A DNA stretch of 64,000 nucleotides from assembly GCA_964481835.1 (NCBI GenBank), contig CAYZTT010000001.1:1-64000 (forward strand), in the 5' to 3' direction. Positions 17,073 to 25,720 of the stretch are shown here, in pieces; the stretch's first letter is position 1; every line of letters starts with the position of its first letter. Source of the DNA: JABIBT01 sp964481835. Lineage in GTDB: Archaea; Nanobdellota; Nanobdellia; SCGC-AAA011-G17; PNOQ01. Under the pieces are notes generated by a model, which ran no database searches, was not told the origin of the DNA, and worked only from the letters and a program-made list of their open reading frames with translations. Position numbers and translations under genes: made by a program.

Positions 17073-17822
17073 TTATTTATTGTAGTTGCATGTTGGGCTT
17101 CCGCAACTTCCTCCACATGTTCCTGCGCCCCCACACCCTCCAGAACAAGATCCCCCTGGAGAGTTTGATGCCGTATTTGGTTGTACTTGCTGAACTCCCG
17201 TATTTTCCCCTAGTACCGTGGCAGGATATTCTTCAAATACATCTAGAGAAAGGATTTCTTCTTTGGATGTTACCGAAGAATCATAGTAAACCTCGAAATC
17301 ATTTGGGAAAGTATATTCTGATCCCTTAACCCCTTCAATAGTACTTAGTTCATTAGTTATTAATGGTGCATGGCCGGGACAAGGAATGTCTACAGATATC
17401 TTTAGTATATCAGAACCCAGTGCATCCGTTTCGGTTACTCCGCCTGTTGCAGATGCCAAGAAAGGGAATACTAAGAATATTAACAAAATATTAATTCCCA
17501 CGGTTGACCCATACATTGTTGTTAGGTATTTCTTCTTTTTCTTTATCCCTGCTTTTGAGAGGAGTTTATTTTTTCTCAGGTATATGTATGCGGAAATAGT
17601 TGCAAATACAACCGATATCAATATTAAATAATAAAAAATATTTCTATTTAGTAATAATGGTTTGAAGAACTGCATTAGTACTGTTGTTCCTAAGACTGCT
17701 GCAATAATGAAGAGTATACACCCTATGTGAGGAACTAGGCCATAAATTATGCCCATAAACGGATTATCGCCTTTGTATTCTTTCTTTGGCTTGCAACAAT
17801 CTGGTAGATTATCTTTTTCCAT
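17073..17822 (-). CDS. Membrane protein with HMA-like domain and Cys-rich metal-binding tail
   Basis: 249 residues. The N-terminus has CCKPKK, then about four membrane helices (~24-48, 55-80, 100-125). An HMA-like fold follows around 138-200 with an atypical metal loop, IPCPGHAP, in place of GMxCxxC, and the characteristic KGSEYTFPNDFEVYYD strand. A Gly/Cys-rich tail with six Cys (CSGGCGGAGTCGGSC then SPTC) probably binds metal. A TATA box GGTTATATAAAAG lies ~25 bp before the ATG (leaderless), flanked by a perfect palindrome. The gene is followed after one base by the DUF2318 gene. Probable copper binding or transfer partner of CopA. Confidence 0.72.
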   Translation of the reverse strand: MEKDNLPDCCKPKKEYKGDNPFMGIIYGLVPHIGCILFIIAAVLGTTVLMQFFKPLLLNRNIFYYLILISVVFATISAYIYLRKNKLLSKAGIKKKKKYLTTMYGSTVGINILLIFLVFPFLASATGGVTETDALGSDILKISVDIPCPGHAPLITNELSTIEGVKGSEYTFPNDFEVYYDSSVTSKEEILSLDVFEEYPATVLGENTGVQQVQPNTASNSPGGSCSGGCGGAGTCGGSCGSPTCNYNK

Positions 17823-17840
17823 GAGAACTTTATTATTATC

Positions 17841-17875
17841 CTTTTATATAACCGCTTTGGTGAAACTAGTTTCAC
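17841..17875 (-). promoter_or_regulatory. Copper operon promoter with 16-bp perfect palindrome
   Basis: On the minus strand, GTGAAACTAGTTTCAC (17860-17875) is a perfect inverted repeat. It stands directly upstream of the TATA box GGTTATATAAAAG (17841-17853), which is ~25 bp before ATG 17822. The palindrome spans the BRE-proximal position and overlaps the stop codon of the winged-helix gene. This is the expected place for a dimeric regulator to block or aid TFB/TBP binding. The adjacent winged-helix membrane protein is one candidate ligand; its identity is inference. Confidence 0.6.
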
Positions 17876-18339
17876 TCCTTTAGAACTATGATATTATTCA
17901 TTCCTCTTCGTTTTCTTTCAATAATTTGTTTGGATTCTAATTTGTCTAGAAGCCTTGTTGTCTTAACTTTCCCTATTTCGAGCTTTTCCATTAGATCTCT
18001 TTGGAACATTGCTTTGTTCTCTTTTCTGAGTAATTTTACTACGTTTAGCTCTTCCTCGTTTAACCCAGTTGTGTTTACTTTCTTTGCTTTTTCTTTTTTT
18101 ATGATAGTTTTTGTTTCGGGTTTTGAGAACATTATGAATAACCCAATGAATAAAATAAATCCTGTAACTACCAGGCTAATATTTGTTTGTGTGGCGATAG
18201 TATCATACATCGTACATTCTGGCCCATGGCTACAACTTTGTGATACTATACTTTTCATTGAAATATTGAATGTGAAGATAATAATGGCTAGAATTATTGC
18301 TATTGCCACGATTAATATCCCTACATTTTTGTTTTTCAT
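17872..18339 (-). CDS. Membrane-anchored winged-helix transcription regulator
   Basis: 155 residues from ATG 18339 (TATA-like CATTATAAACACC ~25 bp upstream; the longer frame to 18513 runs through the neighbour). Two membrane helices (~7-27 and ~51-72) flank a loop with CSHGPEC. A Lys-rich linker leads to a C-terminal winged helix (~95-155): LNEEELNVVKLLRKENKAMFQRDLMEKLEIGKVKTTRLLDKLE. This MarR-like/archaeal HTH layout would place the DNA-binding domain in the cytoplasm and a Cys/His loop outside. It heads the copper gene run, so metal sensing across the membrane is plausible but inferred. Confidence 0.72.
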   Translation of the reverse strand: MKNKNVGILIVAIAIILAIIIFTFNISMKSIVSQSCSHGPECTMYDTIATQTNISLVVTGFILFIGLFIMFSKPETKTIIKKEKAKKVNTTGLNEEELNVVKLLRKENKAMFQRDLMEKLEIGKVKTTRLLDKLESKQIIERKRRGMNNIIVLKE

Positions 18340-18374
18340 AGAAAAAGAAGAAAATGGGTGTTTATAATGTTTAT

Positions 18375-18608
18375 CTATTGCTGTTCTTTTATTGCTGGTT
18401 GCGCTTTTGCCACTTGTTGTTCTTTTTTGAACATTAATGCAAATGGCCTTATTGCAGCCAGTATTCCTATTGCTAGGTACCAGTACCACTCTAATGCTAG
18501 AAGTCCTGACCACAACTTTGCAACCATTAATATTATTGCTGCGGTGCTTAACTTAATTAGAGATATGTCAAACCATTTAAGATTCTTTAACATAGTTTTT
18601 ATGCACAT
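18375..18608 (-). CDS. Small membrane protein (77 aa)
   Basis: 77 residues with two hydrophobic helices (~15-33 and ~41-60) and a Lys/Gln-rich C-terminal tail. Start at ATG 18608, supported by GAGGTGAT Shine-Dalgarno 5 bases upstream. Family not recognised. It lies between the DUF4013-like gene and the winged-helix gene, both minus strand, and could be expressed with either. Confidence 0.55.
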   Translation of the reverse strand: MCIKTMLKNLKWFDISLIKLSTAAIILMVAKLWSGLLALEWYWYLAIGILAAIRPFALMFKKEQQVAKAQPAIKEQQ

Positions 18609-18642
18609 CGAATATCACCTCTATTATTCCCTTTATTTGAGG

Positions 18643-19206
18643 TTATTTAAGTTTTACTCTTCTTCTATAAAAGTCTGCTATAAACATATTCTCCGTAAAA
18701 GCTAGTGCAGGTAGGCCGATTAGGACAATACACATAACTACAAAGATTATTGCTAACAGGATGCTTTTTAAGATGGCAACTATATAATCCCCTAGATCTG
18801 TGAACACTGGTTTTAATGCTTTAAATTCGAAATAGGAACTTACTGTCCCTTTTACGAAGAAATTTATGGTCAGTATTGGTACTATGAATAATTCCAATAG
18901 AACAGTAACAAAGTCTTCTGCACCTTTACCAAAGAGACCAAACCCTTCTGTGATTAAGAAATATACTAGTATGAAGGGTATTGCTTTCAGAAACATAAAA
19001 AATCCTAGTTTAAAATCAGATTTGAATTGGAAAGTTGGTAATTTTTTGAATTTTCCGTTGGTAAACTCTTTAATAATTCTAATCCCATAACCACCTAACG
19101 GGAACCAACCAATGATCGGTAAAAGTATCCATAGAATATTCCACATTCCTTTTGCTCTGTTAAAGGGATAGCTGAAAGCTGTCTTGAATCTTAATGTTTT
19201 CATCAT
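18643..19206 (-). CDS. DUF4013-like membrane protein
   Basis: 187 residues with about four membrane helices. The N-terminal sequence (FSYPFNRAKGMWNILWILLPIIGWFPLGGYGIRII, with KEFTNGKFKKLP following) and the alternating loop pattern match archaeal DUF4013 proteins, whose function is unknown. Two adjacent ATGs (19206, 19203) are possible starts. It is divergently oriented from rfcS, with ~90 bp of AT-rich sequence carrying both promoters. Confidence 0.7.
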   Translation of the reverse strand: MMKTLRFKTAFSYPFNRAKGMWNILWILLPIIGWFPLGGYGIRIIKEFTNGKFKKLPTFQFKSDFKLGFFMFLKAIPFILVYFLITEGFGLFGKGAEDFVTVLLELFIVPILTINFFVKGTVSSYFEFKALKPVFTDLGDYIVAILKSILLAIIFVVMCIVLIGLPALAFTENMFIADFYRRRVKLK

Positions 19207-19295
19207 ATTGAAAGGTTTATTGTGTATTTAAGGTTTTTTAATTTCTTGTCAATCACACCCAAAATACTTATAAATTAAATGACTTTCTCCCAAGT

Positions 19296-20228
19296 ATGTT
19301 CGTAGAAAAATATAGACCTAAAGATTTTAATGAGATGAAGGGTCAAGAAAAGATAGTTGAAAGGGTTAAAGCTTTAGTTGAAACCGATAATATGCCTCAT
19401 TTACTTTTCAGTGGTCCGGCAGGCATAGGAAAAACTACTCTATCATTAATTATTGGTAATAAATTATTTGGAGATGAAAGAAATAACTTATTCTTAGAAT
19501 TGAATGCATCAGACGAGAGAGGCATTGATGTAGTAAGAAATAAAGTCAAAGATTTTGCTAGAACTAGAGCAATAAAAGATGTTCCTTTCAAAGTAATTTA
19601 CCTAGATGAATGCGACTCTTTGACAAAAGACGCTCAGCAGGCATTGAGAAGGACCATGGAAACATATTCTAATACTTGTAGATTCATTTTAAGTTGTAAC
19701 TATTCGAGCAAAATCATTGATCCCATACAATCTAGGTGTACAGTGTTTAGATTCAAACCTTTAACTTTTGAAAATATGAAAGAGATTATCCATAACATCT
19801 CAGAAAAAGAAGGTTTGAAGGTAACTGAAGAAGCAGGAGAGGCCCTATATGAAATAAGTAATGGAGATGTTAGAAAATTAGAAAATACCTTACAATCGTG
19901 TTCTGTCATGGGTAAGGAGATAACTAAAGACCTAGTTTATGAAGTAGCTAGTGCCGCAAGACCAAAAGAGATTAAAGAAGTTTTGAATCTAGCAACAAAA
20001 GGTTTTTTTGCTGATGCCCGTACGTTACTATTAAAGACAATGTTGAACCATGGTTTGTCTGGAGTTGATATTATTAAACAGATTCAAAGAGAAATTTTAG
20101 CCTTAGATGTAGAGGATAAGAAAAAGATGGAAATGATTGAGAAATGTGGAGAAGCAGAATTTCGTTTAGTTGAAGGTTCAGATGAGTATATTCAGTTAGA
20201 AGCTTTGATTGCTAATTTTTGTCGATAG
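19296..20228 (+). CDS. rfcS: Replication factor C small subunit
   Basis: 310 residues, AAA+ clamp-loader subunit without an intein. Walker A GPAGIGKT at ~40-47, Walker B LDECDSL, the SRC motif in IQSRCTVFRF and the C-terminal collar domain are present. With RfcL (21114-22295) it loads the PCNA clamp on primed DNA. A TATA box ACTTATAAAT ends ~20 bp before ATG 19296, so the mRNA is probably leaderless. The large subunit is close by but separated by three small genes. Confidence 0.98.
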   Translation: MFVEKYRPKDFNEMKGQEKIVERVKALVETDNMPHLLFSGPAGIGKTTLSLIIGNKLFGDERNNLFLELNASDERGIDVVRNKVKDFARTRAIKDVPFKVIYLDECDSLTKDAQQALRRTMETYSNTCRFILSCNYSSKIIDPIQSRCTVFRFKPLTFENMKEIIHNISEKEGLKVTEEAGEALYEISNGDVRKLENTLQSCSVMGKEITKDLVYEVASAARPKEIKEVLNLATKGFFADARTLLLKTMLNHGLSGVDIIKQIQREILALDVEDKKKMEMIEKCGEAEFRLVEGSDEYIQLEALIANFCR

Positions 20229-20259
20229 GTTTTTAAATAAACTCCGGCCTACTTTTTTT

Positions 20260-20571
20260 ATGGTTGTTAATGCTAAAGAGATCGCGACGTCAATGGCCGA
20301 AATTAGAGAACGGCTATATGGAGATCGATCTCCGATTGGCCATCCCCCAATTATGGTGGCAAAAAATGAAAAGGGGAAATTCTGTAGGGGGGAGAATCCT
20401 GCAGACAGCTTACCCATAATATTGGCTGAAGATGCAAGAGGGTTCCTTGAAATCCAGGTTGGAGAAGATAGAACTTATAGATCTATTGAAGTAGGAATTG
20501 GCAACTATCTTAGAAAAAAGGGCCCTGTTTTTGAAGAGCAGTATGAGATATTGGCTAAAAAAAGTGCTTAG
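20260..20571 (+). CDS. Unrecognised small soluble protein (103 aa)
   Basis: 103 residues from ATG 20260, chosen because TTTTTAAATAA (20230-20240) lies ~25 bp upstream, giving a leaderless start; the longer frame begins inside rfcS. The N-terminus VVNAKEIATSMAEIRERLYG leads to a stretch rich in Gly, Pro and charged residues. No known motif. Independent promoter, so not simply an rfcS operon member. Confidence 0.55.
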   Translation: MVVNAKEIATSMAEIRERLYGDRSPIGHPPIMVAKNEKGKFCRGENPADSLPIILAEDARGFLEIQVGEDRTYRSIEVGIGNYLRKKGPVFEEQYEILAKKSA

Positions 20572-20615
20572 ATTTTTAGAAGAAAATTTATAAATGCCAA
20601 ATAAAATTGATTATT

Positions 20616-20720
20616 ATGTTTGGATTCATAAAGAGATATTGGAGATTTTTTATAATTTTTATAACAGTGGTTTTGATATTTTTAGCCATCTTCAGCCAAT
20701 ATTATAATTATTGGAATTAA
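20616..20720 (+). CDS. 34-residue single-pass membrane peptide
   Basis: ATG 20616 to TAA 20720 encodes MFGFIKRYWRFFIIFITVVL and a further 14 residues ending FSQYYNYWN. A basic N-terminus (KRYWR) is followed by a ~17-residue hydrophobic helix and an aromatic tail, a classic small membrane protein. ATTTATAAAT (20586-20595) lies ~26 bp upstream, the same leaderless geometry as neighbouring genes, which supports real expression. Function unknown. Confidence 0.5.
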   Translation: MFGFIKRYWRFFIIFITVVLIFLAIFSQYYNYWN

Positions 20721-20787
20721 TTTCTCAGATAAATCTTCTTGATTAATATTTCAGAAATTTTATAAGTTTAAATTTGCTTAGAGGATT

Positions 20788-21054
20788 ATGGTTGACTCCG
20801 ATCGTGCGTATTCCCATCAAGAATTTTTAGAAAAACACCCCCTCTTGCAAGACCCTGATATGGCAAGTCGTTTCCCAAACCTAGTGGATGCGGCCAGGGT
20901 CTGTGAGAGCTCCCTAAAATGCCGTAACTGTCCTTTGGCCGTGGCAGGAATAGTGAGTGTGGACCAATATCTTGAAGGGCTAAGGGAAGATGTTCCAGAA
21001 GCAATAGAACACTATAGGGGGATTTTTAGGTGCATTGTTACTGAAACCCATTAG
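20788..21054 (+). CDS. Unrecognised small Cys-containing protein (88 aa)
   Basis: 88 residues. Cysteines cluster as RVCESSLKCRNCPL (C-x5-C-x2-C) with another in FRCIV, which could bind a metal or cluster. The rest is charged and probably helical. TTTTATAAGTTTAAA at ~20758-20772 lies ~25 bp upstream of ATG 20788 (leaderless). Family not recognised. Confidence 0.55.
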   Translation: MVDSDRAYSHQEFLEKHPLLQDPDMASRFPNLVDAARVCESSLKCRNCPLAVAGIVSVDQYLEGLREDVPEAIEHYRGIFRCIVTETH

Positions 21055-21113
21055 GTATTTTTCTTGTCAATTACGTAGAAAAGTATTATAAATTATCTTA
21101 GTATCCCTGAATT

Positions 21114-22295
21114 ATGATATGGGCCGATAAGCATTCTCCCAAATTATTGAAAGATATAAAAGGAAACTCTATGTCTATTGAATTATTAGTGGATTTTATT
21201 CAAAATTTTGAAAAACACCCTAAGAAATCTGTTGTTTTAGTTGGTCCTACGGGTAGTGGGAAGACTAGTTTTGTATACGCGTTTGCAGAGGAAAATAATT
21301 ATGAGGTATTGGAATTAAATGCCTCTGATTTTAGAAATAAGGCGAGCATTGAAGGATTTATGAATTCTGCCATGAACCAAATGAGTTTGTTTATGAAACC
21401 AAAAATTATCTTAATTGATGAGATTGATGGTTTATCGGGTATGAAAGATCGCGGAGGTGCACAGGCCCTGGCTAAATTAATGGAAAAGAGTTCTTTCCCA
21501 GTTATCATGACTGCTAATGATGTAGAGATAGATAAGCTATCCACATTAGTAAAAAAATCTAAAGTTTTAGAGTTTAATCAATTAACAAGCTCTGAAGTTG
21601 GAGAGCGACTTGGAGAAATACTGAAACTAGAAAATTTGGAAGGAGATGACTTTATCGTAAAGAGTATTTCTTCCAGAAGCGGGGGAGATATGAGGGCGGC
21701 CATAAATGATTTACAAACTTTATTTTCTGGAAAATTAAACAAAGAAAACTTAGAGTTAATTGGAGATAGGAAACAGGAAGAAGAAATTGAAAATGTATTG
21801 AGGTTAATCTTTAAATCTAAGGACATAAATCTTATTGAAAATTCTTTGGATGACATAAAATTAGATGATTTGCAGGCGTGGGTTGACAGAAACGTTGTTC
21901 TCGAATACGATAGGGAAAGTATTCCAGGAGCAATTGACTCTATAAGTAAGGCGGATCTTTTCAAAGGGAGAATTATGAGATGGCAATACTGGAGATTTTT
22001 AGTGTATCAAAAATTCTTTATGTCTAGTGGTGTTGCGCTTTCAAAAAATAAGAAATCTCCTAAAATTATAAAATATAAAAGGCCCAACATCGGCTTGATG
22101 GTTTGGCAATCTAGAATGAAGACTGCTAAAAGAAAATCTATTTCGAATAAATTGGCTGATTATTACAATATTTCCCAAAAAAGAGCTTTTCAGATGTTTC
22201 CAGACATAGTCCAGTTATTGAAATCTCCTGGCCCTCAAGAAGAATTGGCTTTAGAGGAAGAAGAAGTCGACTGGATAAGAGAAAAATTATTGTGA
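21114..22295 (+). CDS. rfcL: Replication factor C large subunit
   Basis: 393 residues. The opening WADKHSPKLLKDIKGN is typical of RfcL. Walker A GPTGSGKT is at ~44-51 and Walker B is LIDEIDGL. Sensor and collar regions follow, with an acidic C-terminal tail, though no clear PIP box is visible at the very end. It is the fifth subunit of the archaeal clamp loader. ATTATAAATTA ~25 bp upstream marks a leaderless start. Its end overlaps the convergent htpX gene by 9 bases. Confidence 0.96.
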   Translation: MIWADKHSPKLLKDIKGNSMSIELLVDFIQNFEKHPKKSVVLVGPTGSGKTSFVYAFAEENNYEVLELNASDFRNKASIEGFMNSAMNQMSLFMKPKIILIDEIDGLSGMKDRGGAQALAKLMEKSSFPVIMTANDVEIDKLSTLVKKSKVLEFNQLTSSEVGERLGEILKLENLEGDDFIVKSISSRSGGDMRAAINDLQTLFSGKLNKENLELIGDRKQEEEIENVLRLIFKSKDINLIENSLDDIKLDDLQAWVDRNVVLEYDRESIPGAIDSISKADLFKGRIMRWQYWRFLVYQKFFMSSGVALSKNKKSPKIIKYKRPNIGLMVWQSRMKTAKRKSISNKLADYYNISQKRAFQMFPDIVQLLKSPGPQEELALEEEEVDWIREKLL

Positions 22296-23120
22296 GAATG
22301 CCATCTTTCTTAATCGCTTTAACCTGGACTGCAATGTAGGGTGAGTACTCATTAAATTGATTAAGATTGAACTCCGATATGGATTTGTGATAAATAAATT
22401 TGCTAACGCAGGATTTCCAAATTCTATTTTCCTATTTGTTGAATGAATTTTTATCAATGCCTCCCCAATTATCTTTGGGTTTTTGATCATTTCTGCACCT
22501 TTTTTATCGGCAGAGAATTCCCTCATCCGGGGAATTGTTAGATTTATCAGTGTGGCAGATATTGGTGCCAAAATAGAAAACACAGTAGTTTCAATTATGT
22601 TTGTTTCTTTATTTTTGAAAAATATATTGAATGGCCTAGAAACATTGGTTAGGTATAAAACCATTGCTGCCAAAAAAGAGGATACAGTGGTTAATAAAAT
22701 GTCTTTGCTTGATAGGTGTGCGATCTCATGTGCCAGTGCCCCCCTCAATTCTTGATCCTCCAATTCAGATAACAATCCGTTTGTAATTGCCAGGTACGGT
22801 TTTCTTGGCCTCCCGGTTGCAAAAGCATTTGGAGAATTGCTTGGGATTATGTAAACCTGGGGGGCCTTTATTTTTGCCCTAGTGGATAGTTCTCTAATTA
22901 ATTCATGCAATTCTGGTTTTTCAGAGTAGCTTGATTTTCTGGCTTTAAAAATTCTTAAGATTAGTTTGTCAGAATAGAAAAATGCTGTAATGTTTAGGGC
23001 GATCACCAGCAATAAGGCAATAGTCAATCCTGGTGCCCCTGCTAACGCAAAGAAAAAAATCAACACGAAGAAGGTTAGAGTTAGTAACAAAACCCACGTT
23101 TTTAAGTAATCCACCCACAT
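22287..23120 (-). CDS. htpX: HtpX-like M48 membrane metalloprotease
   Basis: 277 residues from ATG 23120; the TATA box CATTTATATATCCC lies ~27 bp upstream on the minus strand, while the longer frame to 23243 lies beyond it. Two N-terminal membrane helices (~8-50) precede the zinc site HEIAH (~131-135), and the third ligand Glu is expected in MREFSADKKGAE. Two more hydrophobic segments sit between. It degrades misfolded membrane proteins. It is divergent from the cyclopropane synthase gene. Confidence 0.93.
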   Translation of the reverse strand: MWVDYLKTWVLLLTLTFFVLIFFFALAGAPGLTIALLLVIALNITAFFYSDKLILRIFKARKSSYSEKPELHELIRELSTRAKIKAPQVYIIPSNSPNAFATGRPRKPYLAITNGLLSELEDQELRGALAHEIAHLSSKDILLTTVSSFLAAMVLYLTNVSRPFNIFFKNKETNIIETTVFSILAPISATLINLTIPRMREFSADKKGAEMIKNPKIIGEALIKIHSTNRKIEFGNPALANLFITNPYRSSILINLMSTHPTLQSRLKRLRKMAFSQ

Positions 23121-23216
23121 TTTTGTAGGATTTAGAATTTTAAGGGATATATAAATGTTATTATGCGATTTTTGGAGAATAAAAAGCCTTTTAAGAATAA
23201 TCCTTGTCCCCCATTT

Positions 23217-24332
23217 ATGGCAAACATGAAGCAAAATGTTCAAAATATTTTGGATTTGGCAGACATCAAGCTAAATGGTGATCGGCCTTGGGACATAAAA
23301 GTTAGAAATCCCGGATTCTATTCAGGGGTTCTGGCAGGAGGGTCCCTTGCCCTTGGAGAATCTTACATGGATGGATGGTGGGAATGTGATAATCTTGATC
23401 AATTCTTCCATAGAATACTAAAGGCCAATTTAGATAAAAAAGTTGTAAACTTAAGACAACTTATTTGGGCAGTTTTAAAGGCTAAATTAATTAATCGCCA
23501 GAGTAGATCTAGGGCGCATGTTGTTGGAGAAAAGCATTACGATGCAGGAAATGACCTTTACAGTTTGATGTTAGATAAGAGACTTACATATAGTTGCGGC
23601 TATTGGAAAAGTGCGAAAAACCTTAATAGTGCCCAAGAAGCCAAATTAGATTTGATTTGTAAAAAACTTGGGCTAAAAAAAGGAATGAGTGTTCTAGACA
23701 TTGGCTGTGGCTGGGGGAGCTTTGCTAAATTTGCCGCGGAAAAATACAAGGTTAAGGTCGTGGGCATTACAGTTTCTAAAGAGCAAGTAAAACTTGGAAG
23801 AGAAATATGTAAGGGTTTGCCTGTTGAAATAAAGTTGCAAGATTATCGGAGTTTAAGAGGCAAATATGATAGGATAGTTTCTGTGGGCATGATTGAACAT
23901 GTCGGTTGCAAGAATTATAGAAAATACATGAAGGTTGCAAACCGATGTTTAAAGAAAGATGGTTTATTCTTATTGCATACCATTGGAGGAAACGTGTCTG
24001 TAAATGGTGTGGACCCCTGGATAGATAAATATATTTTCCCGAATGGGATGTTGCCTTCTGTAAAACAACTTTCAAAGGCAAGTGAGGGTCTGTTTGTCAT
24101 GGAAGATTGGCATAATTTTGGGACGGATTACGATAAAACCTTGATGGCATGGCATAAGAACTTTATAGAAGATTGGGATAAAATAAAGGATAAATATAAT
24201 GCAAGATTTTTTAGAATGTGGGAATATTATCTTTTATGCTGTGCAGGCTCATTTAGGGCTAGAAAAAATCAATTGTGGCAGATTGTATTCTCCAAAGATG
24301 GTTTAAAAGAGGGTTATCGGAGCATACGGTAG
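23217..24332 (+). CDS. cfa: Cyclopropane-fatty-acyl-phospholipid synthase (bacterial type)
   Basis: 371 residues from ATG 23217, chosen because TTTTAAGAAT (23189-23198) lies ~24 bp upstream; an in-frame ATG at 23163 lies before this box. The N-terminal domain has SLALGESYMDGWWECDNLD, as in E. coli Cfa. The SAM-binding motif is VLDIGCGWGSF. HTIGG, VDPWIDKYIFPNGMLPS and MEDWHNFGTDYDKT complete the family signature. The enzyme transfers methylene from SAM to a lipid double bond. Near full-length similarity to bacterial Cfa suggests acquisition from bacteria; the lipid substrate in an archaeon is open. Confidence 0.93.
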   Translation: MANMKQNVQNILDLADIKLNGDRPWDIKVRNPGFYSGVLAGGSLALGESYMDGWWECDNLDQFFHRILKANLDKKVVNLRQLIWAVLKAKLINRQSRSRAHVVGEKHYDAGNDLYSLMLDKRLTYSCGYWKSAKNLNSAQEAKLDLICKKLGLKKGMSVLDIGCGWGSFAKFAAEKYKVKVVGITVSKEQVKLGREICKGLPVEIKLQDYRSLRGKYDRIVSVGMIEHVGCKNYRKYMKVANRCLKKDGLFLLHTIGGNVSVNGVDPWIDKYIFPNGMLPSVKQLSKASEGLFVMEDWHNFGTDYDKTLMAWHKNFIEDWDKIKDKYNARFFRMWEYYLLCCAGSFRARKNQLWQIVFSKDGLKEGYRSIR

Positions 24333-24373
24333 CTTTTAGAAAGTTTTAATAAAGAACCTTCTTATTTAGGAAT

Positions 24374-25720
24374 ATGGCTTATGATATTGTCATAGGTAGG
24401 ACTGATTCAGACAGAAAAAAGCTTGGTGATGCAGGAACTATTTTCTTAGGTAGGCACTATGTAAAAATGGGACAGACCGTTTCATTAAGCTCCAATATTC
24501 GGATGGATGTAGCAAGAGCACATGTTGTTTTAGTTTCTGGAAAGCGGGGAAGTGGGAAGTCATATACCTTGGGGGTTATGGCCGAAGAAATGTCTTCTCT
24601 GCCCGAAGAAGTAGCTGAAAATCTTGGGATTCTGATATTTGATACGATGGGTATTTTTTGGACTATGAAATATGCTAATCAGAAAGAAGAAGACCTTTTA
24701 GCTGGATGGAAATTGGCCCCCAAAAAACTAGGCACTATTGATGTATATACTCCCCATGGTTTTTCTGAAGAATATAAAAGAAAAAAGATCCCGGTAGACT
24801 TTCCATTCTCTATTCGAACTTCAGAGTTGAATGCGGGAGATTGGGCTAACGTATTTAATCTGGATCCTATGCAACCCATAGGAATATTGATTGAGAGAGT
24901 TATTTCTGAATTTCAGGATTCGGGAAAGGCATATTCAATAGAGGATGTTATTGAGAGAATAAAAAAAGAGAGTAAAATCGAAAATAATGTGAAGGATGCA
25001 GCCATTAACTTATTCGAAGCAACAAAGAGTTGGGGTTTATTTTCGGAAAGGGGAACCGAAATAAAAGATTTGATTAAACCTGGAAGGGTATCTGTTTTGG
25101 ACGTAAGTTGTTATTCTAACCTTGCGGGGAATTGGGGCATAAAAAATCTTGTTGTTGGTTTGATTTGTAAGAAATTATTAATTGAGCGTATGGCAGCGAG
25201 GAAATTTGAGGAAATTCATACTATTGAAAGTGGAGAGAGTTATTTTGGTTTTGGATCAAGGAAAAGAGATAAAGATGATATGCCCTTGGTTTGGTTAATG
25301 CTGGATGAGGCCCATGAGTTCTTGCCGAAGGATGGAAAAACTGCAGCCAGCGATTCCCTGATCCAACTTCTTAGAGAGGGAAGGCAGCCTGGAATTTCAA
25401 TGATATTAGCGACCCAACAACCTGGAGAAATCCATAAAGATGTCATAACCCAATCGGATATTGTACTCAGCCATAGGGTTACTGCAAGAAAGGATATTAC
25501 TGCGTTGAATGATATGATGCAAACTTATCTATTGAGTGATATTCAAACATATATCAATAATTTGCCTAGACTTAAAGGATCTGCAATTATCTTGGATGAT
25601 AATTCTGAGCGAATATTCCCGATGAATGTTCGCCCAAGATTTACATGGCATGGCGGAGAGGCACCAACTGCGGTTAAAGGAGAAGGAAAGCTTGTTGAAG
25701 AATTAAACTTTGAGATCTAA
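24374..25720 (+). CDS. HerA-like DUF87 ATPase
   Basis: 448 residues. Walker A GKRGSGKS at ~56-63 and Walker B LVWLMLDEAHEF place it in the HerA/FtsK superfamily (DUF87). LATQQPGEI and an arginine-finger-type SHRVTARKD follow. HerA proteins are hexameric DNA translocases that act with NurA in end resection, but no NurA is adjacent; it may be a stand-alone DPANN HerA-like ATPase. The last 18 bases overlap the convergent Trm5 gene. Confidence 0.85.
   Translation: MAYDIVIGRTDSDRKKLGDAGTIFLGRHYVKMGQTVSLSSNIRMDVARAHVVLVSGKRGSGKSYTLGVMAEEMSSLPEEVAENLGILIFDTMGIFWTMKYANQKEEDLLAGWKLAPKKLGTIDVYTPHGFSEEYKRKKIPVDFPFSIRTSELNAGDWANVFNLDPMQPIGILIERVISEFQDSGKAYSIEDVIERIKKESKIENNVKDAAINLFEATKSWGLFSERGTEIKDLIKPGRVSVLDVSCYSNLAGNWGIKNLVVGLICKKLLIERMAARKFEEIHTIESGESYFGFGSRKRDKDDMPLVWLMLDEAHEFLPKDGKTAASDSLIQLLREGRQPGISMILATQQPGEIHKDVITQSDIVLSHRVTARKDITALNDMMQTYLLSDIQTYINNLPRLKGSAIILDDNSERIFPMNVRPRFTWHGGEAPTAVKGEGKLVEELNFEI

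Noticed and set aside
23163..23216. Longer start for the cyclopropane synthase at 23163
   Set aside because: It lies before the plus-strand TATA-like box at 23189-23198; the TATA-like sequence near 23150 fits the divergent htpX gene instead.
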